From the NCBI RefSeq assembly GCF_000025485.1, contig NC_013851.1, forward strand, positions 487,001 through 551,000: 64,000 nt of DNA, in the 5' to 3' direction. Positions 32,482 through 42,109 of this stretch are shown piece after piece. The translations under genes were made by a program, and so were the position numbers. The notes below the pieces were generated by a model. That model worked only from the letters and a program-made list of their open reading frames with translations. It ran no database searches and was not told where the DNA came from. Numbering within the stretch: the first letter of the stretch is position 1; each line of letters starts with the position of its first letter. The stretch comes from Allochromatium vinosum DSM 180 (GTDB lineage Bacteria > Pseudomonadota > Gammaproteobacteria > Chromatiales > Chromatiaceae).

Positions 32482-33180
32482 TCAATTGGCGATGGGGACC
32501 GAGGCTTGCAGACTCTGCTGGGTCTTCTGTTCGACGACCGTCATGGCCTGGGTGATGTCGTTCAGACCCTCGACCACCGAACGCGCGGCGGCGATGGCCT
32601 CCAGCACCTTGCCGATCTTCATCTCCTGGAGGATCACTCGGTGCTGGCGCATGATGGTCGAGAGTTTCTCCTGGGCCAGGGTGCGGCTCTGGTTCAGGCG
32701 CTCGTCGACGATGTCGTATTCCTGGATGGCGCGTTCGAGCTGGGCGATGCTCTGCTCGCGGTTGGGATAGTCGGGCGGCTGGCGCTCGTACCAGCTCTTG
32801 AGCACGATGGTGCCCTCCTTGGCGCGGTTGAGCGCGTCGGCGAAGTCGCTGTTGAGATCGAGCTTGTTGAGCACCCCATAGACCTCGTCGCGCAGGGTGA
32901 AGAACAGGCTGTCGACCTGGGCCTCCTTCTCCTGCTCCGAGGTCAGGCGCGCGACCTCTTCGAGCTTTTCCATCGCCGTCTGGATGCGCGCGCCGAGCTG
33001 GGCGCTGGAGGCGCGGATGTTGGACATCTCGGCTTCGAGGATGACGGTCGGATTGCTGCGGTTGGGGTTGCGGGCGCTGTACTGGCCCTCCTGCGCCCAG
33101 CCCGGTGCGCTCAGGAGCAGGGCGCACAGCAGCAGCCCGGGCCGGAGTCGAAGGCGCGTTGGAATGAAACGATCGGGCAT
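32482..33180 (-). CDS. Secreted helical protein of the TerD/ExbBD operon (b)
   Basis: 232 residues. Signal peptide about 1-29 (LLLCALLLSAPGWAQ). The mature part is helical: IRASSAQLGARIQTAMEKLEEV, a central LKSWYERQPPDYPNREQSI segment, and C-terminal helices (VEGLNDITQAMTVVEQKTQQSL) resembling the C-terminus of neighbour (a). No recognised domain. It lies 46 bp after the TerD gene and 13 bp before gene (a). Confidence 0.76.
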   Translation of the reverse strand: MPDRFIPTRLRLRPGLLLCALLLSAPGWAQEGQYSARNPNRSNPTVILEAEMSNIRASSAQLGARIQTAMEKLEEVARLTSEQEKEAQVDSLFFTLRDEVYGVLNKLDLNSDFADALNRAKEGTIVLKSWYERQPPDYPNREQSIAQLERAIQEYDIVDERLNQSRTLAQEKLSTIMRQHRVILQEMKIGKVLEAIAAARSVVEGLNDITQAMTVVEQKTQQSLQASVPIAN

Positions 33181-33226
33181 CTGGAGTCCTCGTGGTTGGT
33201 CGTCGATCTCGCGGTGTCGGCGAGGC

Positions 33227-34552
33227 TCAGTGGCCGCAGGCTTCGATGTTCTCCTGGAAGCCGTCGAGCAGACGCGCGGTCTTGTTGCGCAGATAGGCCA
33301 GATCGCGCGCGATGTCGGTCAGATCCGATTCGAGATTGCGCGCGCGATCGGCCTCGCGCACCAGACGCTGGATGAGAATGGGCCTGGATTCCTGGTTCAG
33401 TTCCTTGTCGAGGCGTTTGATCATGAGTCCGGCGCAACCGTTGAGCTTGGTCGCTTCCTCCATCCAGGCCGATACCGGCAACTGGCTCAGTTGCTCGATC
33501 TCCTGACGGTTGCCGTCGACGAAGGTCGTCGGGCAGGCGTCGGTCGAGCGGCGCAGTTCCTGACGCCATTTGCCCAGGAGCTTGTTGCTGTGCTCGACGC
33601 GTTGCAGGATGCGCACATAGTTCTCGCCGAGGGCGTGATAGCGTTCGAACACCTGCGTGTCGTCCCAGGGGCAGGTCGGCGCCTGATAGCGCATCGAGGT
33701 CGGGCGCGACCTGGAGGGCGGCGTCTCCGTTCCGACGCCGGCCGGTGTCGCCGGCTGCGGGGCTTCGAGCGTGGTCGTCGGCGGTGCGCCATAGGCGAGG
33801 CGGTCGCGCAGATCCGTCCAGAGTTCGCCGGGGAGCGCCAGCCAGGCGGGCTTGAAGAACCACACCGCGCCGGTCGCGGCGGCGAGCAGGACCGACAGGG
33901 TCAGCAACCGGGTCAGCCGGCGCGAGCGGCGTCGGCGCGGCTCGGGTGGGGGCGTCGATTCGAGCGGGATCGGGCGCGGCGGGGTGGGCGCACTGGGTGA
34001 TGGCTCGATCGGCGGCGGGATGGGTGTCTCAGATGTCGTATCCTCATCGGCGACGGCCACGCCGAAATGCTCGGCCAGCGGCTGGAGCCCGCCGCGAAAG
34101 CCCTGGCCGACGGCGCGCAGCTTCCAGCCCGCGCCGTGGCGATAGAGTTCGGCGAAGATGAGCGCCTGTTCGTCCCCGGCCTCGGTCAGTTCGAAGGCGA
34201 GCGGCTCACCCGCAGCCGGCGTGGCCGTGAGCCGGGCGCCGATGAGATCGCGAAACGCGCCGTGCGAGAGGGCAGCGGCGATGACGAGACGATCGACACC
34301 GGCCGGCAGACGCTCCGGTTGCACCTGAATCTCGGCGCGACCGGCGGCGGGCGTCGACAGCACCACGACCCCGCCGGGCGCCTGGAGCTGGTTGTAGAAC
34401 ACGAACCAGTCGTCGCTTGGAATCCGCCCGTCGGCACCGACGGCGAAGCACACGACATCCAGCGTATCCCGGCTTGGCGGCCAGCACAGTTCGATGCGCA
34501 CCGTGCCCGCACTCGACAGCGGTGCATTCGCGCCCTTCGGCAGTGTCTTCAT
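33227..34552 (-). CDS. Membrane-spanning TerD-domain protein, first gene of the operon
   Basis: 441 residues from the ATG at 34552 (MKTLPKGANAPL); a longer frame exists upstream. Residues about 1-170 form a TerD domain, with the Ca2+-binding-type segment VVCFAVGADGRIPSDDWFVFYNQ and EQALIFAELYRHGAGWKLRAVGQGF. A Pro-rich linker (about 172-205), a basic patch (RRRRSRR) and one membrane helix (about 217-236) follow. The periplasmic C-terminus (about 240-441) is helical with several Cys that could form disulfides. TerD proteins are normally soluble stress or tellurite-resistance factors; anchoring to a periplasmic domain beside an ion channel is unusual. Confidence 0.85.
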   Translation of the reverse strand: MKTLPKGANAPLSSAGTVRIELCWPPSRDTLDVVCFAVGADGRIPSDDWFVFYNQLQAPGGVVVLSTPAAGRAEIQVQPERLPAGVDRLVIAAALSHGAFRDLIGARLTATPAAGEPLAFELTEAGDEQALIFAELYRHGAGWKLRAVGQGFRGGLQPLAEHFGVAVADEDTTSETPIPPPIEPSPSAPTPPRPIPLESTPPPEPRRRRSRRLTRLLTLSVLLAAATGAVWFFKPAWLALPGELWTDLRDRLAYGAPPTTTLEAPQPATPAGVGTETPPSRSRPTSMRYQAPTCPWDDTQVFERYHALGENYVRILQRVEHSNKLLGKWRQELRRSTDACPTTFVDGNRQEIEQLSQLPVSAWMEEATKLNGCAGLMIKRLDKELNQESRPILIQRLVREADRARNLESDLTDIARDLAYLRNKTARLLDGFQENIEACGH

Positions 34553-34667
34553 CTCGGCGCCTCGCGCGGCAGAGAGTCCATGCACCTTCCTCGATAGTGT
34601 GTCGATCGACGCTCGCAAATCGGAACCGTCATGCTGCCGCAAGCGCTTCGGATACGCAACACGGCGC

Positions 34668-34979
34668 CTACTCCCACATGACGTTTTCGCCCTCGCGCGC
34701 GGCAGCCGTCAGCAGCTCGATCAGGGGCAGGGCGCGGTGGGCGAGGCTGACGTGCGGCGACTCATCGCCCTTGCGCGGGTTCGGCATGGCCGTGTCGAGG
34801 GTGGCGTGCGGGTGCTCGGCGACGGCGCGCTTGAGGCGTTCGAGCGCTGCCGGTACGTCCTCGGCCAGCAGCGCGCCCGGCACGTTGCCGCTGTGTCCCA
34901 TCAGCTTGATGAGGGTGACGGCCACGTCGCCGAACATGGTGATGGTGGCGTAGGCCGGGGTCTCGAAGCGGATCAGCAT
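34668..34979 (-). CDS. DUF1840 family protein
   Basis: 103 residues from the ATG at 34979. It starts MLIRFETPAYATITMFGDVAVTLIKLMGHSG, the family's hallmark, with a C-terminal SLAHRALPLIELLTAA. Widespread small proteobacterial protein of unknown role. It is 115 bp upstream of the TerD gene on the same strand and may or may not share its transcript. Confidence 0.88.
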   Translation of the reverse strand: MLIRFETPAYATITMFGDVAVTLIKLMGHSGNVPGALLAEDVPAALERLKRAVAEHPHATLDTAMPNPRKGDESPHVSLAHRALPLIELLTAAAREGENVMWE

Positions 34980-35128
34980 GGGCGATGTCCTCGCTGGCAT
35001 GGTCGAGTGGACGGGGTTGGGGGCCGAGTGTCCGACGAACCGGCATGATCCATCAAGACGCGCCTCGCCGTGCGGTTTAAAATGCGCCGATCGTTTTCAC
35101 TCATTATCATCCAGCCCGCCGAGACACC

Positions 35129-36802
35129 ATGACCGACGCCGCCGAGTCGCCACGTACCCATTTCATCCGTCAGATCGCCGAGGCGGATCTCGCCTCCGGC
35201 AAGCATGACCGGATCGTCACCCGTTTTCCGCCCGAGCCGAACGGCTATCTGCACATCGGGCACGCCAAATCGATCGTGCTCAACTTCGGTCTGGCCGAGT
35301 CGCTGGGCGGGATCTGCAATCTGCGCTTCGACGACACCAATCCGCACAAGGAGAACCTCGAGTTTGTCGAGGCGATCCAGAACGACGTGCGCTGGCTCGG
35401 CTTCGACTGGGACGACCGGCTCTATTTCGCCTCCGATTACTTCGAGCGGCTCTATGGCTTCGCCGTCGAGCTGATCGAGAAGGGGCTGGCCTATGTCTGC
35501 GATCTGTCGGCCGAAGAGATGCGCGAGTATCGCGGCACGCTCACCGAGCCGGGCCGCGACAGCCCCTGGCGCGAGCGTCCGGTGGCCGAGAACCTGGATC
35601 TGTTCGCGCGGATGCGGGCCGGTGAGTTCCCCGACGGCTCGCGCACCCTGCGCGCGAAGATCGACATGGCCTCGCCCAACATCAATCTGCGCGATCCGGT
35701 GCTCTATCGGATCAAGCATGGCGTGGTGCATCATCAGACCGGCACCGCCTGGTGTCTCTATCCGACTTACGACTACACGCACCCGCTCTCGGACGCGCTC
35801 GAAGGGGTCACACATTCGCTGTGCACCCTGGAGTTCGAGGACCATCGCCCGCTCTACGACTGGGTGATCGCCAACGTCTCGGCGCCGAGCCGCCCGCGTC
35901 AGATCGAGTTCAGTCGGCTCAATCTCGAATACACCGTGATGAGCAAGCGCCGCCTGACCGATCTGGTCGGCGAGGCGCATGTCGACGGCTGGGACGATCC
36001 GCGTATGCCCACGCTCGCCGGGCTGCGTCGGCGCGGCTATACGCCGGCGGCAATCCGCGTCTTCTGCGAGCGTATCGGCATCACCAAGTCCGACAATCGG
36101 GTCGAGATGGCGATGCTGGAGAACGCCATCCGCGAGGATCTGGACGCCAATGCTCCGCGTCGGCTGGCGGTTCTCAATCCGCTCAAGGTCGTGCTCACCA
36201 ACTATCCCGAGGATCGGACTGAGAGCATCGAGCTGGCCAATCATCCCAAGGATCCCGAGCTGGGCACGCGCACGCTGCCCTTCGCGCGCGAGCTCTACAT
36301 CGACCGTGCCGACTTCGAGGAGACCCCGCCCAAGGGCTTCAAGCGGCTGGTACCGGGCGGCGAGGTGCGGTTGCGCGGCGCCTATGTGATCCGCTGTGAT
36401 GAGGTGGTCAAGAACGCGGACGGCGAGATCGTCGAGCTGCGGTGCTGGGCCGATCTCGACACCCTGGGCAAGAATCCCGAAGGGCGCAAGGTCAAGGGCG
36501 TGATCCACTGGGTGTCGGCCGAGCAAGCGGTGGCCGCCGAAGTCCGGCTCTATGACCGGCTGTTCAACGTGCCCATGCCGGGCGCGGGCGGGAGCGACTA
36601 TCGCGCCGATCTCAACCCCGAGTCGCGGCGGGTGCTGACCGGCGCGATGCTGGAGCCGAATCTGCGCGGCGTGCTGCCGGGCGAGCGCTTCCAGTTCGAG
36701 CGCGAGGGCTATTTCGTCGCCGATCCCGACTCGACGTCAGAGCGCCCGGTGTTCAACCTCACCGTCGGCTTGCGCGACACCTGGGGCAAGAGTCAGTCCT
36801 GA
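35129..36802 (+). CDS. glnS: Glutaminyl-tRNA synthetase
   Basis: 557 residues, close to E. coli GlnRS (554). The HIGH-type motif lies in [16 protein letters not shown], the family's RFDDTNP follows, and the KMSKS-type motif is VMSKRRL. The C-terminal anticodon-binding beta-barrels are complete. It charges tRNA-Gln directly. It is convergent with the GGDEF receptor gene, 11 bp apart. Confidence 0.97.
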   Translation: MTDAAESPRTHFIRQIAEADLASGKHDRIVTRFPPEPNGYLHIGHAKSIVLNFGLAESLGGICNLRFDDTNPHKENLEFVEAIQNDVRWLGFDWDDRLYFASDYFERLYGFAVELIEKGLAYVCDLSAEEMREYRGTLTEPGRDSPWRERPVAENLDLFARMRAGEFPDGSRTLRAKIDMASPNINLRDPVLYRIKHGVVHHQTGTAWCLYPTYDYTHPLSDALEGVTHSLCTLEFEDHRPLYDWVIANVSAPSRPRQIEFSRLNLEYTVMSKRRLTDLVGEAHVDGWDDPRMPTLAGLRRRGYTPAAIRVFCERIGITKSDNRVEMAMLENAIREDLDANAPRRLAVLNPLKVVLTNYPEDRTESIELANHPKDPELGTRTLPFARELYIDRADFEETPPKGFKRLVPGGEVRLRGAYVIRCDEVVKNADGEIVELRCWADLDTLGKNPEGRKVKGVIHWVSAEQAVAAEVRLYDRLFNVPMPGAGGSDYRADLNPESRRVLTGAMLEPNLRGVLPGERFQFEREGYFVADPDSTSERPVFNLTVGLRDTWGKSQS

Positions 36803-36813
36803 GCGCGACGAGT

Positions 36814-38889
36814 TCACCCGGCATGAGATGCGCGGCGATCCACATGGCTCGCCGCCTCTCGATCCGGCGCCTCGCCGGGTAAACCCGCGTCGACCGCGAT
36901 CCGGTTGCGCCCTTCACCCTTGGCCGCATACATCGCCGTATCGGCGCGCCGAAGAATGTCTTCCTCGTCCGCCGCCTCGTTGAACACTGCCACGCCGAGG
37001 CTGGCCGTGCAGCGGTGTTCGATCGCCGTCTCGACCTGCGCACGCGCCAGCCTGTAGGGTTCACCAACCCGGTCGAGAATCTTGCGCGCGAGGCGTTCCG
37101 CGTGATTGCGTGCCAGTCCCTGATCATCATCCAGATTTCCCAGCAGCACGACGAACTCATCACCGCCGAACCGCGCGACTGTGTCCATCTCGCGCACGCA
37201 CTCACACAGCCGCCGCGCCACCTCGACCAGCAACAGATCCCCGACCGCATGACCATAGCTGTCGTTGAGCGGCTTGAAGTTGTCGAGATCGAGGAACATC
37301 AGCGCGCCATGACCGCCATCGCGCCGCAGCGCGGCCAGCACGCGCCCTAGACGGTCGAGCAGCAGACGCCGGTTGGGCAGCCGGGTGAGGGCATCGAAGA
37401 AGGCCAACTGGCGGATCTCATTCTCCAGCCGCTGACGCTCGCTGATGTCGTTGGCCAGTGACACCACCTCGCGCGGCTCCCCCGGCCGCTCGGGCAGCCA
37501 GGCATTGAACCACTCGCAGGTGATCACGCGACCATCGCGGGTCAGGTTGTCGTTGATGCCGTGGGGCAGGACGTTTTCACGGATCAGGCGTCCGAGATGT
37601 GGTGTCAGGCGTTCCCGGTCGGATATCGGTACCATGAAGTCGATGAAGCTTCGGCCGAGCACCTCCTCGCGCTTCCAGCCGAATACGGCCTCGGCCTGAC
37701 GGTTCCAGTCGGTGACGACGAAACCCTCGCGCCAGACGACCCCCGCCGAAGCCGTGGTCTGGAAGATGATGCGATGGCGTTCCTCGCTGCGTGACTTCTC
37801 GTCGAGCGCCAGACCAAGGCGGCGGTTGATGCGCGCGACATAGACAGCGATGACGCTCACCAGCGTCAGCAGGGCCAGGGCAATATACAGCTTGGTCAGG
37901 TCGGGCCGGCTGTCCGGCTCGTACAGAAAACCGTCGAGCGCATAGTCGCGCGGCAGCAGACCCAGATCGGCATAGGTCGCGGCGATATGGCGCCAGCGCC
38001 CCCGGTTCATGTAGCCGACTTCGATCAGATCGGTGCGTAGCAGCGGCACCATGCGCTCGGCCTCGAACAGATAGAACGCGCGCGGATGCTGTTTGGAATA
38101 CTTGGCGAGGATGAGATCGGCGATCTCCACGGGATGCTCCATCGCATACTGCCAGCCGCGCAGACTAGCCTCGCGGAAGGCGCGCACCCGCTGCGGATGT
38201 TTCTTCAATTCCTGCTCGGTGGTGAACAGATTGTCGCCGTAGAAATCGATGCCGACGCTGCGGGGTGTGTAGGTCTGGTAGGCCATGCCGGCGTCTTCCA
38301 GATAGTACAACTCGTTGGTGACGTAGGCCGACATCGCGTCGATCTGCCCGGCGATCAAATCCTTCGGCTCGAAGCTGTGGGGTACCTGGACGAGACGGTC
38401 GAGACGGATGCCTTCCTGCTTCAGATAGGCGACCAGTTCGTCGGACTGGGGCTCGATCATCACCCGCTTGCCGACGAGGTCATGGATGCCCTGGGTGCCC
38501 GGCCTGGTGAGATCCTGACGCGCCACCAGCACCAGCGGCGAATGCTGGAACACCACCGCCAGCACCACGACCGGCTGCCCGGCGGCACGGGCCAGCAAAA
38601 GGCTACTGGTGCCGACGCCATACTGAGCCTGGCCGGAGAGTACGGATTCCAGCGGATCGAGGCCAGGAACGGCTTCCAGCAGGCGCACGTCCAGGCCGGC
38701 CTCGCGGTAATAGCCCTGTTCCAGGGCGGCGTAATAGCCGGCGAACTGAAAGGCGTGGCTCCATTTGAACTGAAGGCTGACGGTTTCAAGCGCTTGGGCC
38801 GGTTCGCCGGCCTGGGCCAGCGCGCAGGCGAATAGGAGGCTGTACCACGTCGAGCGAGCACAATTCGAAATTTTGCAGCGGATCGACAT
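36814..38889 (-). CDS. Diguanylate cyclase with NMT1/THI5-like periplasmic ligand-binding domain (SBP-TM-PAS-GGDEF)
   Basis: 691 residues from the ATG at 38889. Export signal (about 1-33), then an ABC-type substrate-binding fold (about 36-320, LQFKWSHAFQFAGYYAALEQGYY; SGQAQYGVGTSSLLLARAAGQPVVVLA). One membrane helix (about 327-350), a PAS domain (about 370-480), and GGDEF (about 490-650) with RFGGDEFVVLLG and an RxxD inhibitory site (REMD) five residues before it. It should sense a small periplasmic ligand and make c-di-GMP under product feedback. THI5-type domains bind pyrimidine- or taurine-like ligands in transporters; the ligand here is unknown. Confidence 0.93.
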   Translation of the reverse strand: MSIRCKISNCARSTWYSLLFACALAQAGEPAQALETVSLQFKWSHAFQFAGYYAALEQGYYREAGLDVRLLEAVPGLDPLESVLSGQAQYGVGTSSLLLARAAGQPVVVLAVVFQHSPLVLVARQDLTRPGTQGIHDLVGKRVMIEPQSDELVAYLKQEGIRLDRLVQVPHSFEPKDLIAGQIDAMSAYVTNELYYLEDAGMAYQTYTPRSVGIDFYGDNLFTTEQELKKHPQRVRAFREASLRGWQYAMEHPVEIADLILAKYSKQHPRAFYLFEAERMVPLLRTDLIEVGYMNRGRWRHIAATYADLGLLPRDYALDGFLYEPDSRPDLTKLYIALALLTLVSVIAVYVARINRRLGLALDEKSRSEERHRIIFQTTASAGVVWREGFVVTDWNRQAEAVFGWKREEVLGRSFIDFMVPISDRERLTPHLGRLIRENVLPHGINDNLTRDGRVITCEWFNAWLPERPGEPREVVSLANDISERQRLENEIRQLAFFDALTRLPNRRLLLDRLGRVLAALRRDGGHGALMFLDLDNFKPLNDSYGHAVGDLLLVEVARRLCECVREMDTVARFGGDEFVVLLGNLDDDQGLARNHAERLARKILDRVGEPYRLARAQVETAIEHRCTASLGVAVFNEAADEEDILRRADTAMYAAKGEGRNRIAVDAGLPGEAPDREAASHVDRRASHAG

Positions 38890-39090
38890 GCGTGCTGTCC
38901 TTCGGTGGCGGATAGGGACGCCGGAATCTGTTTCGCCGGCTCTCCCGCAACACTCGGCTTGTGCCGAGCAGGGCATCCAGATCCAGTTCGACGGCCTCGA
39001 AGGGCCGGATGCAACAAAGGCTTAAATGAGCTGTACTCTATGACACTGGACTGGCCTGCACGAATCTCACCAAAGACGCTCAATCATACG

Positions 39091-39765
39091 ATGACCACTG
39101 GACTGCCGAACACGAAAAATGAACTCGACACGCGCCAAGCGGCGCTCCTTACCCTGCACGCCGAATTGGAGACCTGCTGCCGCTGCCCCAAGATGTACGG
39201 ACCGGCCGTGCACAGCGAGTCGGTACTCTCGCCCGTGATGCTGATCGGTCAGGCGCCCGGCACGCGCGAGATCGAGCAGCTCAAGCCCTTCTGCTGGACA
39301 GCCGGCAAGACGCTGTTCAACTGGTTCGCCCCGCTCGGACTCGACGAGACCGCCTTTCGCGCCCGCATCCTGATGAGTGCGGTCTGTCGCTGCTTTCCGG
39401 GCAAGAATCCCAAGGGCGGCGACCGGGTGCCGGATCGCGACGAGGTCGCGCGCTGCGAGCGCTGGTGGCGTGGCGAGCTGGAACTGCTGCGTCCGCGTCT
39501 GCTGCTGCCGGTCGGCAAGCTCGCCATCGCGCAGCTCATGCCTGTGCCGCGCCTGAACGACGTCATCGGCCGCCAGTGGAGCTATCGTTCACCCGAGGGC
39601 TGGGAGGCCGATGTCATCCCGCTGCCGCATCCGTCCGGCGCCTCGACCTGGTTCAAGATGGAGCCGGGGCGCACGCTCCTGGCCCAGGCGCTCGATCTGA
39701 TCGCCGTGCATCCGGCCTGGCGCGCCGTGCTGGACGCCGAACCGGACCAAGCCGCGCGCGCCTGA
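39091..39765 (+). CDS. Uracil-DNA glycosylase superfamily protein
   Basis: 224 residues from the ATG at 39091; an ATG at 39040 would add 17. The family-4-like first motif is LIGQAPGTREIEQLKPFCWTAGK; the closing motif HPSGASTWF corresponds to the DNA-intercalating loop. Several N-terminal Cys (CCRCP) and VCRCFPGKNPKGGD could serve an Fe-S cluster as in family 4 and 5 enzymes. It probably removes uracil or other damaged bases. The Asn/Asp water-activating residue is not obvious in motif 1, so the exact substrate is uncertain. Confidence 0.8.
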   Translation: MTTGLPNTKNELDTRQAALLTLHAELETCCRCPKMYGPAVHSESVLSPVMLIGQAPGTREIEQLKPFCWTAGKTLFNWFAPLGLDETAFRARILMSAVCRCFPGKNPKGGDRVPDRDEVARCERWWRGELELLRPRLLLPVGKLAIAQLMPVPRLNDVIGRQWSYRSPEGWEADVIPLPHPSGASTWFKMEPGRTLLAQALDLIAVHPAWRAVLDAEPDQAARA

Positions 39766-39798
39766 ACGCGTGTTGGATGCGACTTCGGCCGCGTGCCT

Positions 39799-40485
39799 TC
39801 AGTCGCCCGCCGCCTCGGCATCCATCAGCACCTCCAGACGACCGGACGTGACGATCCTGGACACCGGCAGATCCGCCCCGGCGCGCCAGCGCGCCAGCGC
39901 CTCGTGCTTGCCTCGACCCGTGACCAGGATCAAAATGGCCCGACTCGACCCCAAGGCTAAAGGCGTCAGGGATACGCGATCCGGTGGCGGCTTGGGCGCA
40001 TCATGGACAGGCATCACCAGGGCCGCGTCCCGGATGGCGTGGTCTGGAAAGAGGCTGGCCGTATGCCCATCTTCACCGAGCCCCAGCAGCACCAGATCGA
40101 AGGGGAGCCGGTCGCGGATCAGGCCCGCATAGCGCGCGGCGGCCGGCCCGGCCCCCAGCTCGGCGCGGATCGGGTGGATGTTGTCCGGCGGAATCGGCAC
40201 CCGGTCGAGCCAGACCGCACGCGCGGCCAGACTGTTGCGCTCCGGATCGTCCGCCGGCAGACAGCGCTCGTCGCCGAAGAAGACATGCCAGCGCGCCCAG
40301 TCCGCCGGCCGGTCGACGAGGCGCCGATAGACCGCCAGCGGTGTACGTCCGCCGGCGAGTACGATCTGAAAGCGTCCGCGTTCGGCGATGGCGCGTTCGG
40401 CGGCGGCGAGCAGACGCCGGGTCGTCGTTTCCGCGACCTGCTCGGCCGACGCGAAAGACTGGAAGTCGGGGCTGGTATCGGGCAT
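39799..40485 (-). CDS. pgl: 6-phosphogluconolactonase
   Basis: 228 residues, typical DevB/SOL-type length. Motifs VLAGGRTPLAVYRRL, WHVFFGDERCLP and LLGLGEDGHTASLFP are diagnostic. It hydrolyses 6-phosphogluconolactone in the oxidative pentose-phosphate pathway. No zwf or gnd is adjacent. It is divergent from the receiver-domain gene at 40598. Confidence 0.96.
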   Translation of the reverse strand: MPDTSPDFQSFASAEQVAETTTRRLLAAAERAIAERGRFQIVLAGGRTPLAVYRRLVDRPADWARWHVFFGDERCLPADDPERNSLAARAVWLDRVPIPPDNIHPIRAELGAGPAAARYAGLIRDRLPFDLVLLGLGEDGHTASLFPDHAIRDAALVMPVHDAPKPPPDRVSLTPLALGSSRAILILVTGRGKHEALARWRAGADLPVSRIVTSGRLEVLMDAEAAGD

Positions 40486-40597
40486 GGTTTGGTTATCCTA
40501 ATTGCGCGATCGGCGTGGTTATGGCTCAGCGAGGAACCGTCCTCGGTCAACTGGGTTCGCGTCAACCCGTTCATCTGATCATGGGAACGATGGGCTA

Positions 40598-41599
40598 ATG
40601 AAGATACTCCTGGTCGACGACTCCAAATCCGCGCGTTACGCGCTCAGGCTGCAACTCCAGAAACAGGGCGCCGAAGTCGAGATGGCCGAGTCGGCCGAGG
40701 CGGCCTTCGAGACGCTCAAGGGCGAGCTGCCCGATGCCATCCTCATGGACCACATGATGCCGGGACTCAACGGCTTCGAGGCGCTGGAGGTCATTCGCGA
40801 CGATCCGCGCACGGCCGCCATTCCGGTCATCATGTGCACCTCGCACGAGGAACCCGAGTTCGTCGCCACGGCACAAAAGAAGGGTGTCTTCGGCATCCTG
40901 CCCAAGTCGGCCGCGCCCGAGCTGCTGCCCGAGATGATGGCCCGCTTGCAGGCCGAACTCAGCACCGCCGTCCGTACACCGGCACCGACTCCCGCACCCG
41001 CGCCGGTCGCCGAAAAACCCGCCGCCCCTCCGCCCGGTCTGTCGGAAGACGCCATCATCAGGCTGTTCGAATCGCGTCTGGAAGAGCGTCTGCCCCGCTT
41101 GCTCTCGCCGATGGTGGACGAACTCAGACGCGACCTGAGCGAGGTGGTACTCAGCGAAACCAGGCGTCTGATCGAGGAGCGCCAGGCCGCCGAGCAGTCG
41201 GCCAGACAGGCCGTGCCGACCATGGCCGATCTCCAGGCCATCTCGACACGGCTGGCCACCGAGACCCTGCCCGATCTCATCAAGCGCGCCCTCCAGACCG
41301 AGCGCGTCCAGCTCCAGGAATGGGTCGACAAACGTGTCGGCGAGTCGCTGGCACAGACAACGGCGAGCGAAGCCCAGGAACGCTCCGACGCCGACGAGAT
41401 CGCGCGCAAAGCCGTAGCCATGGCGCGGCGCGAATCCAAGGAGGCCGTGGAAGCGGCGCTGGCGACCGCGCAACAGTCCATTCAGTCGCTGGAGCAGCGG
41501 CTCCCGTCGCTGGGGCCGATCTATGCGCTCATCGTGCTGGCGATCGTGCTCGGACTGGGGGCGGCGGGCGCGGTCTACTCTCTGCTTGCACCGATGTGA
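40598..41599 (+). CDS. Response regulator with C-terminal membrane tail
   Basis: 333 residues from the ATG at 40598. A receiver domain (about 1-120, LLVDDSK, LMDHMMPG, MCTSHE, LPKS) with all phosphorylation residues. A Pro/Ala linker, a long charged coiled coil (about 150-300), and one C-terminal membrane helix (about 307-330, YALIVLAIVLGLGAAGAVYSLL) follow. A tail-anchored receiver is uncommon. It starts a plus-strand run with the retropepsin, ATP-grasp and alpha-E genes (25 bp before the first), which suggests it controls or localises that group. Confidence 0.85.
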   Translation: MKILLVDDSKSARYALRLQLQKQGAEVEMAESAEAAFETLKGELPDAILMDHMMPGLNGFEALEVIRDDPRTAAIPVIMCTSHEEPEFVATAQKKGVFGILPKSAAPELLPEMMARLQAELSTAVRTPAPTPAPAPVAEKPAAPPPGLSEDAIIRLFESRLEERLPRLLSPMVDELRRDLSEVVLSETRRLIEERQAAEQSARQAVPTMADLQAISTRLATETLPDLIKRALQTERVQLQEWVDKRVGESLAQTTASEAQERSDADEIARKAVAMARRESKEAVEAALATAQQSIQSLEQRLPSLGPIYALIVLAIVLGLGAAGAVYSLLAPM

Positions 41600-41623
41600 G
41601 ACGAGCGCTGCGGAACACCGTCG

Positions 41624-42109
41624 ATGCCTGATTCTGAATCGTCTTCGTCAGACTTGATCCTGGGCTGGCGCGAATGGCTGGCTCTGCCCGAGCTGGGTCT
41701 GCCCGCGATCAAGGCCAAGGTCGATACGGGGGCGCGCACCTCGACCCTGCATGCCTTCTATGTGGATACCTTCAGGCGTGACGGACGGCTGTATGCGCGC
41801 TTCGGCGTGCATCCGCTCCAGCAGCGTGCCGATCTCGTCATCCACGGCGAGGCGCCCGTGATCGACCGGCGGCAGGTCTCGGATTCGGGCGGGCATCGCG
41901 AGGAACGCTATGTGATCGAGACCCGGCTCGCCCTGGCCGGCCAAGTGTGGCCGATCGAGCTGACCCTGACCAACCGTGAGACCATGCTGTTTCGGATGCT
42001 CTTGGGACGGACCGCCATCAATGGGCGTGCCTTGGTCGACCCCGAGAAATCTTTCCTGACCGGCCAGGTGCAACGGCCCTGGGAATCCTATGGAGTGACT
42101 GATCGATGA
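41624..42109 (+). CDS. Retropepsin-like protein (COG4067, often annotated ATP-dependent zinc protease)
   Basis: 161 residues. It starts with LGWREWLALPELGLPAIKAKVDTGARTSTLHAF, in which DTGA matches the catalytic Asp-Thr-Gly of retropepsin-type aspartic proteases. A second half with FRMLLGRTAINGRALVDP completes the single-domain fold. Annotated members of COG4067 recur beside COG2308/COG2307 genes, as here. No signal peptide. It overlaps the ATP-grasp gene by 4 bp. Confidence 0.88.
   Translation: MPDSESSSSDLILGWREWLALPELGLPAIKAKVDTGARTSTLHAFYVDTFRRDGRLYARFGVHPLQQRADLVIHGEAPVIDRRQVSDSGGHREERYVIETRLALAGQVWPIELTLTNRETMLFRMLLGRTAINGRALVDPEKSFLTGQVQRPWESYGVTDR

Noticed and set aside
38890-39090. 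Possible thiamin riboswitch near the THI5-like receptor
   Set aside because: No TPP-box sequences are visible; the hairpin near 38935-38985 does not match a known riboswitch.
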